64,000 bases of DNA from Rhodothermia bacterium (GCA_017303715.1 JAFLBZ010000018.1:18395-82394); one strand, 5' to 3'. Positions 56,201 through 58,045 are shown, counted from the stretch's first letter. The notes: a model not told the origin generated them from the letters alone. Translations and numbers: made by a program.

Positions 56201-58018
56201 GCGGATACGAATCCGGCGAATAACCGCGCGATCTTGGTCATTAGTCCACAGCAATCGTCTTCCGCACTTTACGGTGGCGTAGAGTCGAATGGCGATCGCG
56301 CAATGGATCTGAACAATGCTTGGGCGGCCACGCGGCTGGAGATGCTCTCTGCGCCAGTTTCCATCATGATGCTAAACAAGGCAGAAGGGCCGGTCTCAAC
56401 GGCTCATGCAAACGCTTGGATGACAAGTGGGCCAACACCGCCTGTTTCACAAATCTTACCCAAAACAGGGCCAAGTGGTGCACAGGCATTAGACCAAACC
56501 CCATCGTGGATTATCGGACAGACCAATGCACAGTCCGTTTATGGTGTGGATTATATGCTCTCCGGACGACGACTGGCCGCGGGTCTTGTGATGCAGTCGC
56601 AACGTGCCCTCTACGAACACACGAAAGCCGTCTGTGACCGCCTCGGTGGAGCCGTATTGGAGTCCGTAGAAACGATTGTGGTGGATGGCCGCCCGTTCGT
56701 CTTGCAGAAACTCAGTACACCAGACGGTAAAGTGGATTATGCGATCAGTTTTGTCGCCTACAATACGGGCAATGGCTTCACGGTAGATAGTCGGTTCACC
56801 CTTGCCGAATACCAAATGCCGAGTACGGCTTCCGATGTCCTGAACTTCCAACTCTGGAGTGTGGACAAAGCTGCTACTGCTGGTTTGGTGCAATCTGTAT
56901 TGCAATCCTTACAAGCACAAGGGGGCGTAACCTTCTTGAATGGCGCAACTTCAATACCCAGAACGCCGCAGGTCTTTGTACGGAAAGGAGGGGCTATGGG
57001 CAACGGACGCTTGTTGTTGGAAATACAAAACAATGGCGGTGCGCGGAATGTGACCCTTCAGGCAGAAACGAGAACCACCGAAAGTGCTACGTGGAGCGCC
57101 ACCCGTACTTGGAATCGCACCTTGGAAACCGCGGCAACAGATACACTCCAAATCTCGCTCGGTTCGCTTTACTTCGACGTCCGTTTCCGTATGACGAACG
57201 ATGCTACGTCGGATACCGATCAATTGTACTTCTCGGATGGGGCATGGGGCTACAACAACAATGGTGGTGCTGCTACGGTGAATACCTTTACCGTCAACTC
57301 GGATTCTCCGGGTCGCCCATCGGTGGGTATCTATCCGCTCGAACGGAATGCGCGCGTAGCGGGTACGCTCTCTGGAAGTACTTGGATGAGCCTGTTCCGT
57401 TACGTGGCTGCTGGCCGTCGTCCGGTGAACCTCTCCGATGGCCTGTACCAGTTCTTGGAATTTGAGGCACGGGGGAATCAGCCGATAGAGGTGCAGTTGG
57501 TCAAGTCCTCGATCACCAGTTGGGATCAATTCAGGAAGTCAGTAAGCCTAACGCCTACGATGCAAAAATTCAGAATACCACTCAACCAGTTCACGCGCAT
57601 TGCTGGCGGTACACTTTCGTTGAATGACCTTGAATTGCTCGGCTTCTACGTGCGGAACGATCAACCCTATTCACAACCGTTTGATCTGGAGATACGTCGT
57701 GTGCGCTTGGTGACAGAGTCTTATGTGCCCGTCGAGTCGGATGAGACCTTGCCAGAAAGCATTACGCTTGAACAAAACTATCCGAACCCGTTCAATCCGT
57801 CCACGAATATCCGTTTTAGCCTGCCGCAGGCCGGAAAAGCTGTAATAACCGTTCATGATGTTTTAGGGCGCCGCGTCGCAGTGTTGCTAGACGAGGTGTG
57901 CACCGCTGGAATCCACGAAGTGCGGTTTGATGCAAGCAACTTGTCCAACGGAACGTATTTTTATACGCTTACGGCTGGCGGACGGGCTGTCACCAAGAAA
58001 ATGGTCTTGCTCAAGTAA
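23297..58018 (+). CDS. Giant secreted DUF11-repeat protein with T9SS sorting domain
   Basis: A single open frame encodes about 11,573 residues (roughly 1.2 MDa), likely a surface adhesin, stalk or matrix protein. Order: signal peptide (MRTLFYPQVSKSGIIGTLFL, cleavage near SVSA); a unique N-region to about residue 210; two divergent DUF11-like domains (about 210-530); 87 DUF11 repeats (about 533-10985) with consensus AADxxVxKTVDNLTPKxGDT, VxFTVTVxNxGPNxATNVxV, DxLPAGLTLVQAxATQGxY, WxIGxLPVGQSAxLxxxA and TNTATVSATExDPxxANNTS; a unique C-terminal module (about 10985-11480); and a T9SS type A sorting domain (NYPNPFNPSTNIRFSLPQAG to the C-terminus). The ATG at 23297 is preferred over GTG two codons earlier. 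Repeats have few cysteines. PorV/PorQ-like barrels lie 10 kb upstream. The frame has no break despite its length, so it is under selection. Confidence 0.93.
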   Translation: MRTLFYPQVSKSGIIGTLFLLIGTLSVSAEPSSTVVGYNADQSVGFVIAGREAVSVTSSGRLVSTCMDFDADEARWVAVHVETLGNTVRNSLEIRDCDKRLISVETLKSGQNRIAIRDGHIGGISLVWSVEGEGAALSGWEIGTEPKTKNGSEKQVTLVSLGNTNTAVVNSMCNCSMTTPIVNEADVIAPSSTSLAPTSILTASSTTTRVTRAIGAAKAIEFVKNNNNGTFDVRYRVTIQNLGSTTLSTVQVTDDLATAFSGATISMVAGSLSASAGLTVNSSFNGGSNQNLLTAGGTLAPGGYGSIFFTVRVTPGANLGPYFNYVTATGVESGTTVSDVSDNGTATDPNNNCNASEPGEDDPTPVTFTESPRIGISKRVTALTGTTAAFNVSFSMVVENFGTTPLNSVQVYDDLFAAFPGTTFTVSNLAATGTLTANSSYNGTTDVQLLNAASSTLAVGTTGTITFDVAVTPGANTGPYYNTAVVGAFSPTGQPVADQSTDGPDPDPNATTFANDDGESLFTPVIVPSPVMADVQVSKTVDNVAPRTGQNFMYTVTVKNFGPSNATNLIVRDLLPATMTLVQANASQGSYNSGTGDWNIGTLPVGQSVIMQLTVNTTSTTAVVNTAAVLSQTETDPVSANNTSSVTILANNLADVSVSKTVSNAAPRVGETITFTIYAQNCGPQTATNVQITDLLPAGFTLVQANATQGTYNSTTGVWSVGTLGSTCCKQAELHLTAIVNSSSPLSNTATVTGMDQTDPITANNTSTVTINPSNPVDIAVTKTVNNLTPLLNEIVTFTITAQNLGPNPATGVAITDLLPASLTLVQSSPMVGSYASGTGIWTIGNLAVGQTAILQVAARVNSTAAAITNTASVTAVTQTETITSNNTASATLLATNPADLRVAKTVSNLVPNVGDVVTFTVVVSNYGPNDASAVVVNDLLPVGLTYRQAGATQGTYVNGTGVWTVGALPSGQSAMLQIAATVASSGSLSNTATVSNSPETDPISSNNSSTATISGTSVTSTPVADVEVAKTADNLLPTVGGTVNFTVMVRNNGPDTATGLQLTDVFPAGLTLAQSSTTQGTFSSNIWNVGSLPVGGTATLQLATTVVNAGVITNSISVTAQTETDPISANNSSSVTINGQNGADLNIVKTSSTLTPLVGDTVTYTVTVTNNGPAVASAVQVADVLPAQVSMVTSSATRGSYAAGVWTIGTMAVGQTEVLTIAVTVGSAGSITNTAVVSSSNPDPQAANNTSTSTMLATTPTVPTTADVSVKKTVDRLTANVGDIVTFTVQVENHGPITATGVSVTESIPAGLTLVQTSMTQGTYNTGTNTWTVGSLPIGQSSVLQLAMRVTATGVQTNSVTLTTTTSDPVSGNNTSSASVNASEGADVQVTKTVDRVRFNTGELATFNIVVKNNGPNATSALVVRDLLPSGLSLVQANASQGTYTAGTGDWAIGALPVGQSVVLQLVATVGNTGAMTNTASVLSATPSDPVSANNSSSVTLNGQTVSDLAIKKTADKLTAVVGETVTFMVTVTNYGPNDASSVTVNDVVPAGITLVSTNPSQGSYAANVWTVGTLPSGQSAMMTMTGTVNTTGAITNTASTTHANDPQSANNSSSVTINATQSSDIAVAKSVDKLVVSQNEVVTFTITATNNGPSNATAVTVTDLLPTANFTIVQASASNGTYTNGTGVWNIGALAKGQTATLQIAARVLTTGALTNTATRTSTTPSDNQSANDVATVTINASNQSDLAVTKTVDKVSVNVGETVTYLVTVKNFGPNTATSVTLNDLLPGTLTLSQANVSQGSYVAGTGVWTVGDIALGQQATLMLTATVNATGAITNTASVVYANDPITSNNTGTVIINAAQMADLSVRKVPDNLNPSVSDKITYTVTVTNHGPNTANSVVVTDMLPSNLTYIQYSATQGSYNNTTGLWNIGSIPAGQHVVMLITARVNATGVITNTATITSSSLTDPVSANNTSTALVNGFETVDMQVIKTASNYSPRVGDVVVYTVTVLNNGPSPATNVTVNEPLPAALRLIQSNPSKGTYNSTTGVWTIGNLPAGQSVVMYLVTQVRTRGTILNTATVTSTQTDSDSGNNTGETSIDDPESADLSVMKTVDNLVPRQGETVNFTITVRNYGPDDAAGVTVTDLLPATDFTILQSNVTQGTYNSTTGVWTVGNVPLGQLAVLQVAAQVRTIGTLTNTATVSGTYPDPQSDNNTSVARVNASNAADLAVYKTVDNLIPNTGETITYTVRVTNNGPNNATAVTLTDAIPVGLTLQASSATRGTYAAGIWTIGDIPVGQTETLQIAARVDQAGAIANTALLIYANDPITANNTSTATINAATAADLSLAKTVDTAVAKVDDVVNFTVTVTNHGPNNATSVSVVDTLPAGLQLVQGNVTAGTLTGTSWAIPSLSAGQTATLTLAARVLTAGSHTNTAQVSSATTDPQSANNNSAATVSTSLNADVGIAKMVNNLTPRVGENVTWTITVTNYGPNNATGVVATESLPTGLTLVQSSATQGSYNTGTNQWTIGNLPAGQSAVLQLATTVTQTGALTNSIAVTRNETDNNAANNSSAATVNANNAADLTVAKTANNLLPTAGQQVTFTVAVRNNGPNPATNVRVADTVPAGMTLVQTSATQGAYSTGTSQWTIGNMAVGDVAILTMIATVNTATTGALVNTATVSNSPETDPISANNTSSVTLNAAAQVADLEVRKTVDKLVAIRDELVTFTVTVHNYGPNDAQNVSIADNVPAGTTLVNSNATQGTYAANIWTIGTIPVGRSVSLVMLGRVTATSGVITNTAAVISNPLTTTDPVGFNNTSSVSVNASEAADLAIAKTVDRLVANVNDVVTFTVSVSNRGPNQANSVSVNDLLNSTSFTFLQANTTKGAYDSNTGIWSVGSMTAGETVTLQLAARVIATGSRTNTATVTSATNDPQLSDNSSSATVNATNVSDVVVTKTVDKPKANVGETVTFTVTVTNFGPNTATTLTLNEVFSTAALTLVQTNVTQGTYNTGSNVWTIGDLATGRSVVLQLTGTIAAAGSVTNTASVTYANDPQNANNSSSATVNATQAADIAVTKTTDKLVVNTNEVVTFTVRATNNGPNDATALTITDLLPTATYTIVSSSPSLGSYNSTTGAWTMAGLPVGSTAILQIAARVLVAGTMGNTATVSSVSPSDLISANNTASVTLNSSTASDLALAKTVDRLVANVNDVVTFTVTLRNNGPNAATSVNVNDVIPAGFTLLQSAATQGTYAANVWAVGDLPVGTVATLQMAGRLTTTGAISNTASVSYANDPITANNSSTATVNAAQAADIAVTKSVDKLVVNTNEVVTFTVTATNNGPNDASVVRITDLLPSANFTIVTASPSVGTYANGSGLWDVGALTVGQTATLQIAARVLTTGALTNTATRTTTTPADPISANDIAMATINASTGADMQITKTVDKAAPTTGETVTFTVTVRNNGPNTASAVTVTDVFPGTAQLTLLQANVTRGTYNSGSSPHVWTLGDMAVGQTETLTLTARVIGSGSMVNTATVNTTTSDPVSSNNSSSAAINSGNNADISVAKTLDKLTANTSEIVTYTVTVRNNGPAQATGLTVRDVLPAGVQYVNATATQGSYTSGSGDWSIGTLPVGQAVVLQISARVTSTSGTIANTASVTALTETDPVSSNNTSTAILNATQGADIAVSKAVNNVSPQIGDLVTFTVTVQNFGPNTATNLVIRDNVPGGVTLVQANPSRGTYAGGLWTIGTLPVGQSVVLTLSGTVNTNGTITNTALVESVTETDPITANNTSSASLNSIRAADISVTKSVDNLTPRVGDIISYVVTVHNAGPSIANNVRVQDILPSTTSLTQASPSLGTFGGSTWNVGTLAVGQTAVMQILATVNALGGGVNIVTASATETDPQTSNNTASAAINAGVQMADLSVQKAVDKLTAIVGETVTYTVVLHNYGPNTATNVNVTDTVPGALTGAVYNVSTGAYDGSNWTITSLPAGQSATLQITGTVNATGTITNTATVSSSIFDPVNSNNTSRASVNASRSADVSVRKMVDKLTPITGETITFTVTATNNGPNVATNVNVTDNLPAGLTFVNASTTQGSYSGGIWSIGTLPVGQSVVMLISATVGNTGMVANTATISATETDPQTSNNTSIATINASRSVDLSVNKTVDNLNPKVGDTIVYTVTVTNNGPNIATNVSVADNVPSNVTMISQTTSQGTYNGNIWTVGTVPVGQTATLVYATTVQNAGSIFNTAVASATETDPVMANNNSVVSLSATNRADLSVRKTVDNITPKTGDNVTFTVAVTNNGPNMATNVTVADALPAGLTLVQANATQGSFAANTWTIGSLPVGQSVMMTLTVTVGNTGQITNQATVSGTETDPVSANNTSSVSINATRAADVAVVKTVDNLAPKTGDNVTYTVRVTNFGPNTATGVQVTDMIPGGITLVQSNVTQGSYVSATGLWTVGNLPVGQSALLTITATANTTGVVTNTASITAANETDPQSANNTSNAAINVSRGADIAIYKTVDKLTPRTGETVVFTLVVRNFGPNNATTVSVADALPAGLTLTNATATRGIYAANSWSIGTLAVGQSETLQIAATVGNTGTITNTAIASNTAEPDPIAANNTSSATINASTSADLAVAKTVDNAAPKQGDTVVFSVRVLNNGPNNATGVTVSDLLPTGLTLVQANVTQGSYASGTGVWTIGSLPIGQQVNMTLTARVSGTGVLTNTASILSANEPDPQTANNTSSASVNSSVGADLSIQKTVDKLDPKTGDTVVFSVTLRNNGPNTATGIEVTDLLPAGLTLLQANASTGTYTAGTGRWNLTSLPVNQIAILQIAARVENTGAITNTATISAATETDPVAANNTSSAGINVSKAADVSVVKMVDKLDPKTGDTVVFNVVVRNDGPNPATAVTVTDILPVGVVLLQSNTTKGSYVPASGTWSVGSLNVGQSATMQLAVRVENTGVITNTATVANPSEPDPIPANNTSSASINATRAADVAVSKSVDQLAPKTGDVVNFTVTVRNFGPNSATSISVVDALPAGLTLVQGNVSQGSVTGSTWTIGTLNVGQVAVWQVAARVENPGQITNTATVNNPSEPDPLAANNTSSATINASRGADLSVKKTVDQAAPKQGDTVNFTVSVHNYGPNTATSVTVNDILPAGLTLAQVNTTTGNYAANVWTVGALPVGQSATMVITATVLSATQITNIATVSNTPEADPVLGNNTSSATINATRAADVAVTKTVDKLDPKTGDTVLFTVTAQNYGPNTASTVSVADVLPAGLTLIQANATQGAFVSGTGVWTIGNLPVGQLAVLQIAARVENTGTITNTATIANNPEPDPVAANNTSSASINASRAADLSIAKTVDIATPKTGDTVVFSIEVTNNGPNPATTVAVTDAIPAALTLLQANATIGTFTGSTWTIGNLPVGQKALLRLSAVVNQTGTIVNTATVAATETDPVSANNTSTATLNATRAADLSVAKTVSNLTPLLGDVVTFSVTVTNHGPNPATTVAVADLLPAGLTLRQANATQGSYATGVWTVGVLPVGQSAVLQVAALVDQAVQITNTATVANPSEPDPVTANNTSSATINATRGADVALYKTVDKLTPNTGERVTFTLTARNFGPNTASAVSVTDLLPAGLTFVSSSATRGTYAAATGLWTIGSLSANQSEMLNIVASVTNTGTIVNSATIANSPEPDPQTANNTTTATINAATAADLAISKTVDVLAPKAGDTITYTVTLRNNGPNNATGVTVADLVPNGLTLLQSSPSQGTYTTASGTWAIGALANGQAVTLQLAARVDNTGSIVNTASITASDQPDPITSNNTSAASINGSIRADVQVSKTVDKATPIVGETVVYTVTVRNNGPNNATGLAVTDQLPAGLTLQNATASQGTFVAGTGIWTIGTLPVGQSVTLALSARIDASGVITNTASVSAQTEPDPVANNNTSNAILTAGIRADVSVRKTVSNLSPKLDDVVTFTVQVTNFGPSPATNVLVNDTLPAGLVLQQSSVTQGSYDAATGRWAIGTMPSGQTVVMMITARVTATGPISNTATVSATETDPVTANNTSTAMVNGTNTADVAVAKWVDNLTPKVDDVVNYTVRVTNYGPNTATNVRLTDVLPTGMALVTHAATQGSFAPNTGIWTIGTVPVNQSVTMNLAIRISAAGVFTNTATVTAAETDPQTGNNTSVSVLNANRAADVAVYKTSDKLTPNVGEKVTFTVTVKNFGPNIANNVSVTDIFPASMQPVVATTTRGSYSGGLWTIGQLGIGQTEVMQVVGTVASNGTIINTAIVSADEADPIPANNSSYATLSATTAADLEVTKSVNNLTPKVGDVVTFTVVLRNYGPNTATTVNLNDVLPAGLTLQQTSVTQGSMTNGNWAVGTLQAGRSATLQIAARVDATGAITNVASVSASEFDPISANNVSQATINGTRTADLVMTKTVDNLVPKQNDIVTWTLTVQNLGPNVATGVNVLDLIPTASLALVQSSPSQGSFNAGAWNVGTLAVGQTAVMHLATRVTAIGPITNTAVTSATETDPITGNNTSSATLNATVAADVAIVKTVDNLTPKTSDTVNFTVRVTNHGPNVANQVIATDLIPAGLTYLQANTTQGTYTAGNGQWNIGTLAVGQSATMQFAARVENIGTITNNATVTASEPDPLNANNASSATVNATKGADISVSKTVSNLAPKTDEVITFTVTVRNNGPNAATNVQVNDTLPSGLSLVQASTTQGSYASNTGVWTIGALPVGQIAVMNVAAKVSNTGTIVNTAIASATETDPVSANNTSNATLNASRAADLAVYNTVDNLAPNTGDRVTYTVLARNNGPNDATNVAVADVLPAGLTFVSATSTRGQYQNGQWTIGALATGQTETLLITATVGQTGTITTNASISGTEPDPIPANNTSSATIRSATNADLEVRKTVDALTPKVGDRVTFTITVKNNGPNDASSVNVADAIPAGMTFVNASASRGTYSAATGVWTIGALPNGQTVLLQLTATVNTVGPITNTATVSAIEPDPISANNVSSATVNVNLAADVAVMKTVDNLTPKTGDTIYYTVTVRNHGPNTATGIAVTDVIPTGMTLLNTSTSQGTYNTGNSQWGVGTLAVGQLAQMVVAVRVENTGLITNTATVSATEPDPILANNTSSATTNATRAADLSVAKMVDNLVPKTGDNITYTVVVTNHGPNVATNVTVADNVPAGTTLVQSSATQGSFNANLWTVGTIPVGQSVMLRYVATVTTTGPIMNTAVVSGTEPDPQAANNTSVVTINATRAADLAVSKTVDNLTPKTGDTVHFTVNVHNYGPNIATNVAVDDVLPAGITFLQGNATQGTYTAGNWNIGTLAVGQGAVLQLAVKVDQTGRITNTATVSATEPDPISANNTSSATINGTQTADLAVYKTLDKLAPRTGEQISFTVLVTNYGPNNATAVTVDDVLPAGLTFQNASATRGSYTTGVWTIGNLPVGQSESLTLTALVNNTGAITNTAIVAATQPDPIPSNNTSSAIVNASTAADVAVVKTVDQAAPKAGDTVIFTVKVTNYGPNTATNVAAQDLLPIGLTLVQSNATQGTYAGTTGVWNIGTLAVGQSTSLTLTVKVDGEGIFTNRATVTATETDPIPANNASSATVNASQTADVAVQKTVDQLAPKTGDVVNFTVIATNYGPNAASGVQVTDVVPAGLTLVQASASVGTYVASTGKWTIGPLAAGQSVVMTIAARVNQIGVITNSATITAVESDPVPGNNTSSASLNASQAADMAVLKTVDKVDPKAGDVVYFTITAQNHGPNNATNVVVTDALPAGLTLVQASPSQGAYVSGTGVWNIGAVAAGQSVVMTIAARVENTGAIVNSASITATETDPQTANNTSAATVNASRAADVAVVKTLDNLAPKTDDLVTYSVVVHNYGPNPATNVSVADNVPAGTTLVQTSTTQGTFTAGTWTIGSIAVGQSALMQMVVRVNSTGSIPNTAVVSATELDPVPANNTSTATLNASRAADLAVRKTASNLVPKVSDLVTFKVTVTNYGPNPATNVAVVDAVPAGFTLLQSAATQGAYTGGNWTVGALPVGQSATLQMTVRVDSEGAITNTATVSASEPDPQTANNVSMVSLNASRAADMAVQKTVDNLAPKEGDLITYSVLVKNFGPNTATNVSVADNVPAGVTLVQASATQGSFNANVWSIGTMEVGQSALLNITVRVATTGAIQNTAVVSATERDPQTANNTSVAWVNASKAADLAVTKSADVYAPKTGDLVNYTVTVRNYGPNPATTVTATDILPAGVSLVQHNATQGTFDTATGKWAIGSLPVGQALTMTLTVRVNNTGRITNTASVTAAEPDPQMANNESSATLNASQAADLAVVKTVDRLTARTAESVTFRVQVTNFGPNPATNVKVDDVVPTGLTLLQANASQGSYASGEWNIGNVPVGQTVVLEMTVRADRDGQITNTAIVSATQFDPELANNTSLAAVNVSTAADLRVSATANNLAPKVGDVVTFSVTVQNFGPNNATLVNVSNPVPSGTSLIKASATQGTFNPATGAWNIGTLPSGQIVLLQLAVTVNATGMIMNNAIVAASEPDPIMVNNESSAALNAAQAADVAVRKQVDNLVPKVGDIVNFTITAQNFGPNVASAVSVADVIPAGVTLVQANTTAGTYAGGTWEIGTLPVGQSVVLQIAARVTSTGQTTNTATISATEFDPVLGNNTSAAAINATQAADVTVAKSVDKLDPKVGDRVTFTVTVKNNGPNAATNVSVADPIPSGMSLYQANAGQGTYASGVWNIGTLPVGQIATLTIATTITATGQLTNTAIVSATETDPVPLNNTSVASVNAFQAADVAIVKTVDNAVPNEGDRVTFSVKVTNYGPNTATNVSVADVLPAGLRLDQANATQGAYAAGTWAVGTLPIGQSATLSVTATVLNNGTIVNLATVSATEPDPVSANNTSTATLNAASNADLELKKTADTLAPKVGDVVTFTLTLRNNGPVSATGVKVSDVLPAGLTFVSAAPSSEYDTATGEWNIGAVPVGQTRSLQIATRVNTAGPITNTATITAGTPTDPVASNNSSAVTLNADNTVDMEVVKTVNDVTPTLGEEITFTLNVRNYGPNTATNVRVTDVIPAGLTVVGTTPSNTWNPATGVWNIGTMAPNAVQTLRITARVDATGQIVNTATVSADQPDPFAANNTSAATINGSAFADLSLTKTASNLRPNLGDDVVFTVYVRNDGPNAATNVRVADPLPASLSLSSSSASRGAYVAGVWNVGTLQAGESATLQMTTRVLVPGIITNTAEVSSSSPTDPDSTPGNGANEDDRATVVLNAPEAADLALRKEVDIPTAGIGQKVKFTVFLTNNGPSTATKIRIEEAIASGLRIEKVTPTAGSFDGNDWNVPTLDPGSIVSMEVEATVTKTGLLTNRVQVLQADQFDPISSNNRASAAVTTAPVADVRIIKTADNMRPQVGNEVTFQVVVTNDGPDVASAVAVQDVLPSSLTFVAASTSAGTFSGSAWQVGRLGVGQSATLHLTARVNVSGQIMNLATASNVGETDVNPGNNTANLTVNATKAADLAVTKTVDNTTPTVGSNVVFTVRVTNNGPDTATNIRVTEVLPEGLRYVSAVPSTGTFDSRNWNIGTLTLGASATLQVTTEVTRTGFLSNTAYISASDLFDPVLANNEATAAINANKAADLALQKTVNKLNPTPNETITYTLEVTNNGPDNATGVSVTDLLPATLDLVASSPTRGTFSNGVWNIGTIAKGEKVTMTIAAQVRASGAIVNSASISASDVFDPITANNTSTATVNSPIGADLALTKIASSATPSIGGNVTFTINLTNNGPRSASGIVVDDLLPADLTFIDANVTGGAFNGARWSVPSLAVGASQTLTLTAKVNNSGFIRNVATISAANEFDPITANNTAFVVVNAALGADLALQKTVNKLNPAANEVITFTLNVTNNGPNRADNITVKDVLPSSLEFVSASASQGTFTGDTWTIATLGLGQQVALQIAARVKASGAITNTANITGASLPDPVTANNTSSATINAAGAQADLSVSKTVDNLSKGLGETASFTIALSNAGPDVATGVKVSDTLPSGLSLRVASPTRGTFTNGVWNVGTVAVGETVLLKIDAEITANGTITNTATITAADQADPVTANNTSSATLNSGAAADLSVVKTVDNLLPKVGDRVIYKVQVTNAGPKQATEVAITDLLPAGLRQVLASPSKGTFENGIWNVGPVAVGETAILQIAAEVLQTGNITNTAFVSNSSPADPVATNNRSSVTISGDPQAKSADLAMFKSVNNAAPTTDDTVTFTLIVSNNGPDNATSVTVNDLLPSGLNYVDHNAVSGSYDKTTGQWLVGNLNKGASATLQIQAKVASVGPIVNIAQITSANEPDPNRSNNAAIVQLNAEKGPGVADIVVKKVVNNLRPTVGSTVEFTITAKNLGPDPATNVSILETLPPGLTFVSASTSKGYLNGQIWQIAGLAVDETAELKVVTRVTAPGALKNTAVMIKSDQSDPISANNESDVAVSVANAADIAVSKTADNIRPEVGSNVTFTIAVTNNGPDAATNVEITDLLPMGLELVVASPSVGTWGNNKWKVGALAIGQTVQMQMTTRVMMRGSNQNTATVSASDQPDPVPSNNASTVTVNAFERPVDLSVTKRVDKTTPSVGQNVTYTIVLRNESLVNATGVRVQDNLPEGLQYLSHRTTHGQFNPTNGIWLVGNHEAAKVDSLFITAKVATGAAGLRITNRVDIVTMDQSEGNGFNNTSMVSINVTNLPPTDLSISQTVVPQATQPGGALKLSVVTVNNGPQTAANAIVTVQLPPETVYNSTTLLPNGWTLDAPTAGSSGRVRFNSASFVNGASASFELALTTLPTVANGATFTIASSVVSDHPETSLANNAANSVVAVADRYDLAIEAYTNNPIASYGENVELTYTLRNLGPASASAVQVANALPNGLVTPVFISASQGSYATSSGAWAVGTVNNGGTATLRIRATVAANASSYTNIADIVCNAGCADTNPANNRAILVISPQQSSSALYGGVESNGDRAMDLNNAWAATRLEMLSAPVSIMMLNKAEGPVSTAHANAWMTSGPTPPVSQILPKTGPSGAQALDQTPSWIIGQTNAQSVYGVDYMLSGRRLAAGLVMQSQRALYEHTKAVCDRLGGAVLESVETIVVDGRPFVLQKLSTPDGKVDYAISFVAYNTGNGFTVDSRFTLAEYQMPSTASDVLNFQLWSVDKAATAGLVQSVLQSLQAQGGVTFLNGATSIPRTPQVFVRKGGAMGNGRLLLEIQNNGGARNVTLQAETRTTESATWSATRTWNRTLETAATDTLQISLGSLYFDVRFRMTNDATSDTDQLYFSDGAWGYNNNGGAATVNTFTVNSDSPGRPSVGIYPLERNARVAGTLSGSTWMSLFRYVAAGRRPVNLSDGLYQFLEFEARGNQPIEVQLVKSSITSWDQFRKSVSLTPTMQKFRIPLNQFTRIAGGTLSLNDLELLGFYVRNDQPYSQPFDLEIRRVRLVTESYVPVESDETLPESITLEQNYPNPFNPSTNIRFSLPQAGKAVITVHDVLGRRVAVLLDEVCTAGIHEVRFDASNLSNGTYFYTLTAGGRAVTKKMVLLK
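23925..24890 (+). repeat. Two divergent N-terminal DUF11-like domains
   Basis: Two longer units of about 160 residues precede the main array. The first holds GTFDVRYRVTIQNLGSTTLS and VQVTDDLATAFSGA; the second AAFNVSFSMVVENFGTTPLN and VQVYDDLFAAFPGT. Both end in DP-x-N-rich loops (TDPNNNCNASEPGEDDPTPV; GPDPDPNATTFANDDGES). They share the fold pattern of the array but not its consensus. Confidence 0.8.
27821..28537 (+). repeat. Two-repeat higher-order unit (repeats 9-10)
   Basis: Repeat 9 ends in the short NTASTTHANDPQSANNSS form and repeat 10 carries VDKLVVSQNEVVTFTITATN and ends NTATRTSTTPSDNQSAND. Total period 717 bp, the same as repeats 23-24. Confidence 0.75.
32147..33589 (+). repeat. 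Tandem two-repeat higher-order units (repeats 21-22 and 23-24)
   Basis: Repeats 21 and 23 end NTASVxYANDPxxANNSS; repeats 22 and 24 carry DKLVVNTNEVVTFTVxATNN followed by a TDLLPxAxxTIV region. The pairs are adjacent, 726 and 717 bp long, and repeat 24 is strikingly like repeat 10, including its unusual end NTATRTTTTPADPISAND. Confidence 0.75.
40055..45790 (+). repeat. Five-repeat higher-order periodicity marked by TRG/QxE variant
   Basis: Repeats 43, 48, 53 and 58 (Asp codons 40055, 41864, 43649 and 45431; spacing 1809, 1785 and 1782 bp) share ADxAxYxT at the start, a TRG tripeptide and a QSE/QTE motif absent from the repeats between them. This fits duplication of a block of five repeats. 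Confidence 0.75.
56250..57750 (+). other. Unique C-terminal module of the giant protein
   Basis: About 500 residues between the last repeat and the sorting domain. First half: WAATRLEMLSAPVSIMMLNK, GVDYMLSGRRLAAGLVMQSQ, DGRPFVLQKL and YAISFVAYNTGNGFTVDSRF. Second half: VRFRMTNDATSDTDQLYFSD and FLEFEARGNQPIEVQLVKSS, then MQKFRIPLNQFTRIAGGTLS. The last part has the strand order of a carbohydrate-binding jelly roll of the CBM11/discoidin kind. I cannot name a family for the first half. Confidence 0.5.
57752..58015 (+). other. T9SS type A sorting domain (C-terminal signal)
   Basis: LPESITLEQNYPNPFNPSTN, then IRFSLPQAGKAVITVHDVLG, then RRVAVLLDEV, and a terminal FDASNLSNGTYFYTLTAGGR ending KKMVLLK. 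This is the TIGR04183-type signal that directs proteins through type IX secretion and is removed at the surface. The NYPNPFNPST form is typical of Rhodothermota, Balneolota and Ignavibacteria. Confidence 0.93.
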
Positions 58019-58045
58019 CAGATTACTAAATGCTTAAACGATTTC

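Larger units (their letters stand above)
24890..56250 (+). repeat. Array of 87 DUF11-type repeats of about 351-366 bp
   Basis: I counted 87 starts of the type [AG]AD[VL]xVxKxVxxLxPxxGD, from Asp codon 24896 (repeat 1) to 55889 (repeat 87). Each unit is about 117-122 residues. Units in the middle (about 31-70) stay near one consensus, TVDNLTPKTGDTV; units at both ends diverge more, with the last ten most variable. Each is expected to fold as a seven-stranded beta-sandwich joined by a DPxxANNTS linker. Confidence 0.9.

Noticed and set aside
24890..56250. Many open frames on the opposite strand of the repeat array
   Set aside because: They recur with the same Arg-, Cys-, His- or Val-rich translations at each repeat, so they are shadows of the repeated coding sequence, not genes.
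23291..58018. CRISPR-like array in the regular 360-bp repeats
   Set aside because: Units are coding, hundreds of bases long and variable throughout, without the short identical repeat and unique spacer pattern.
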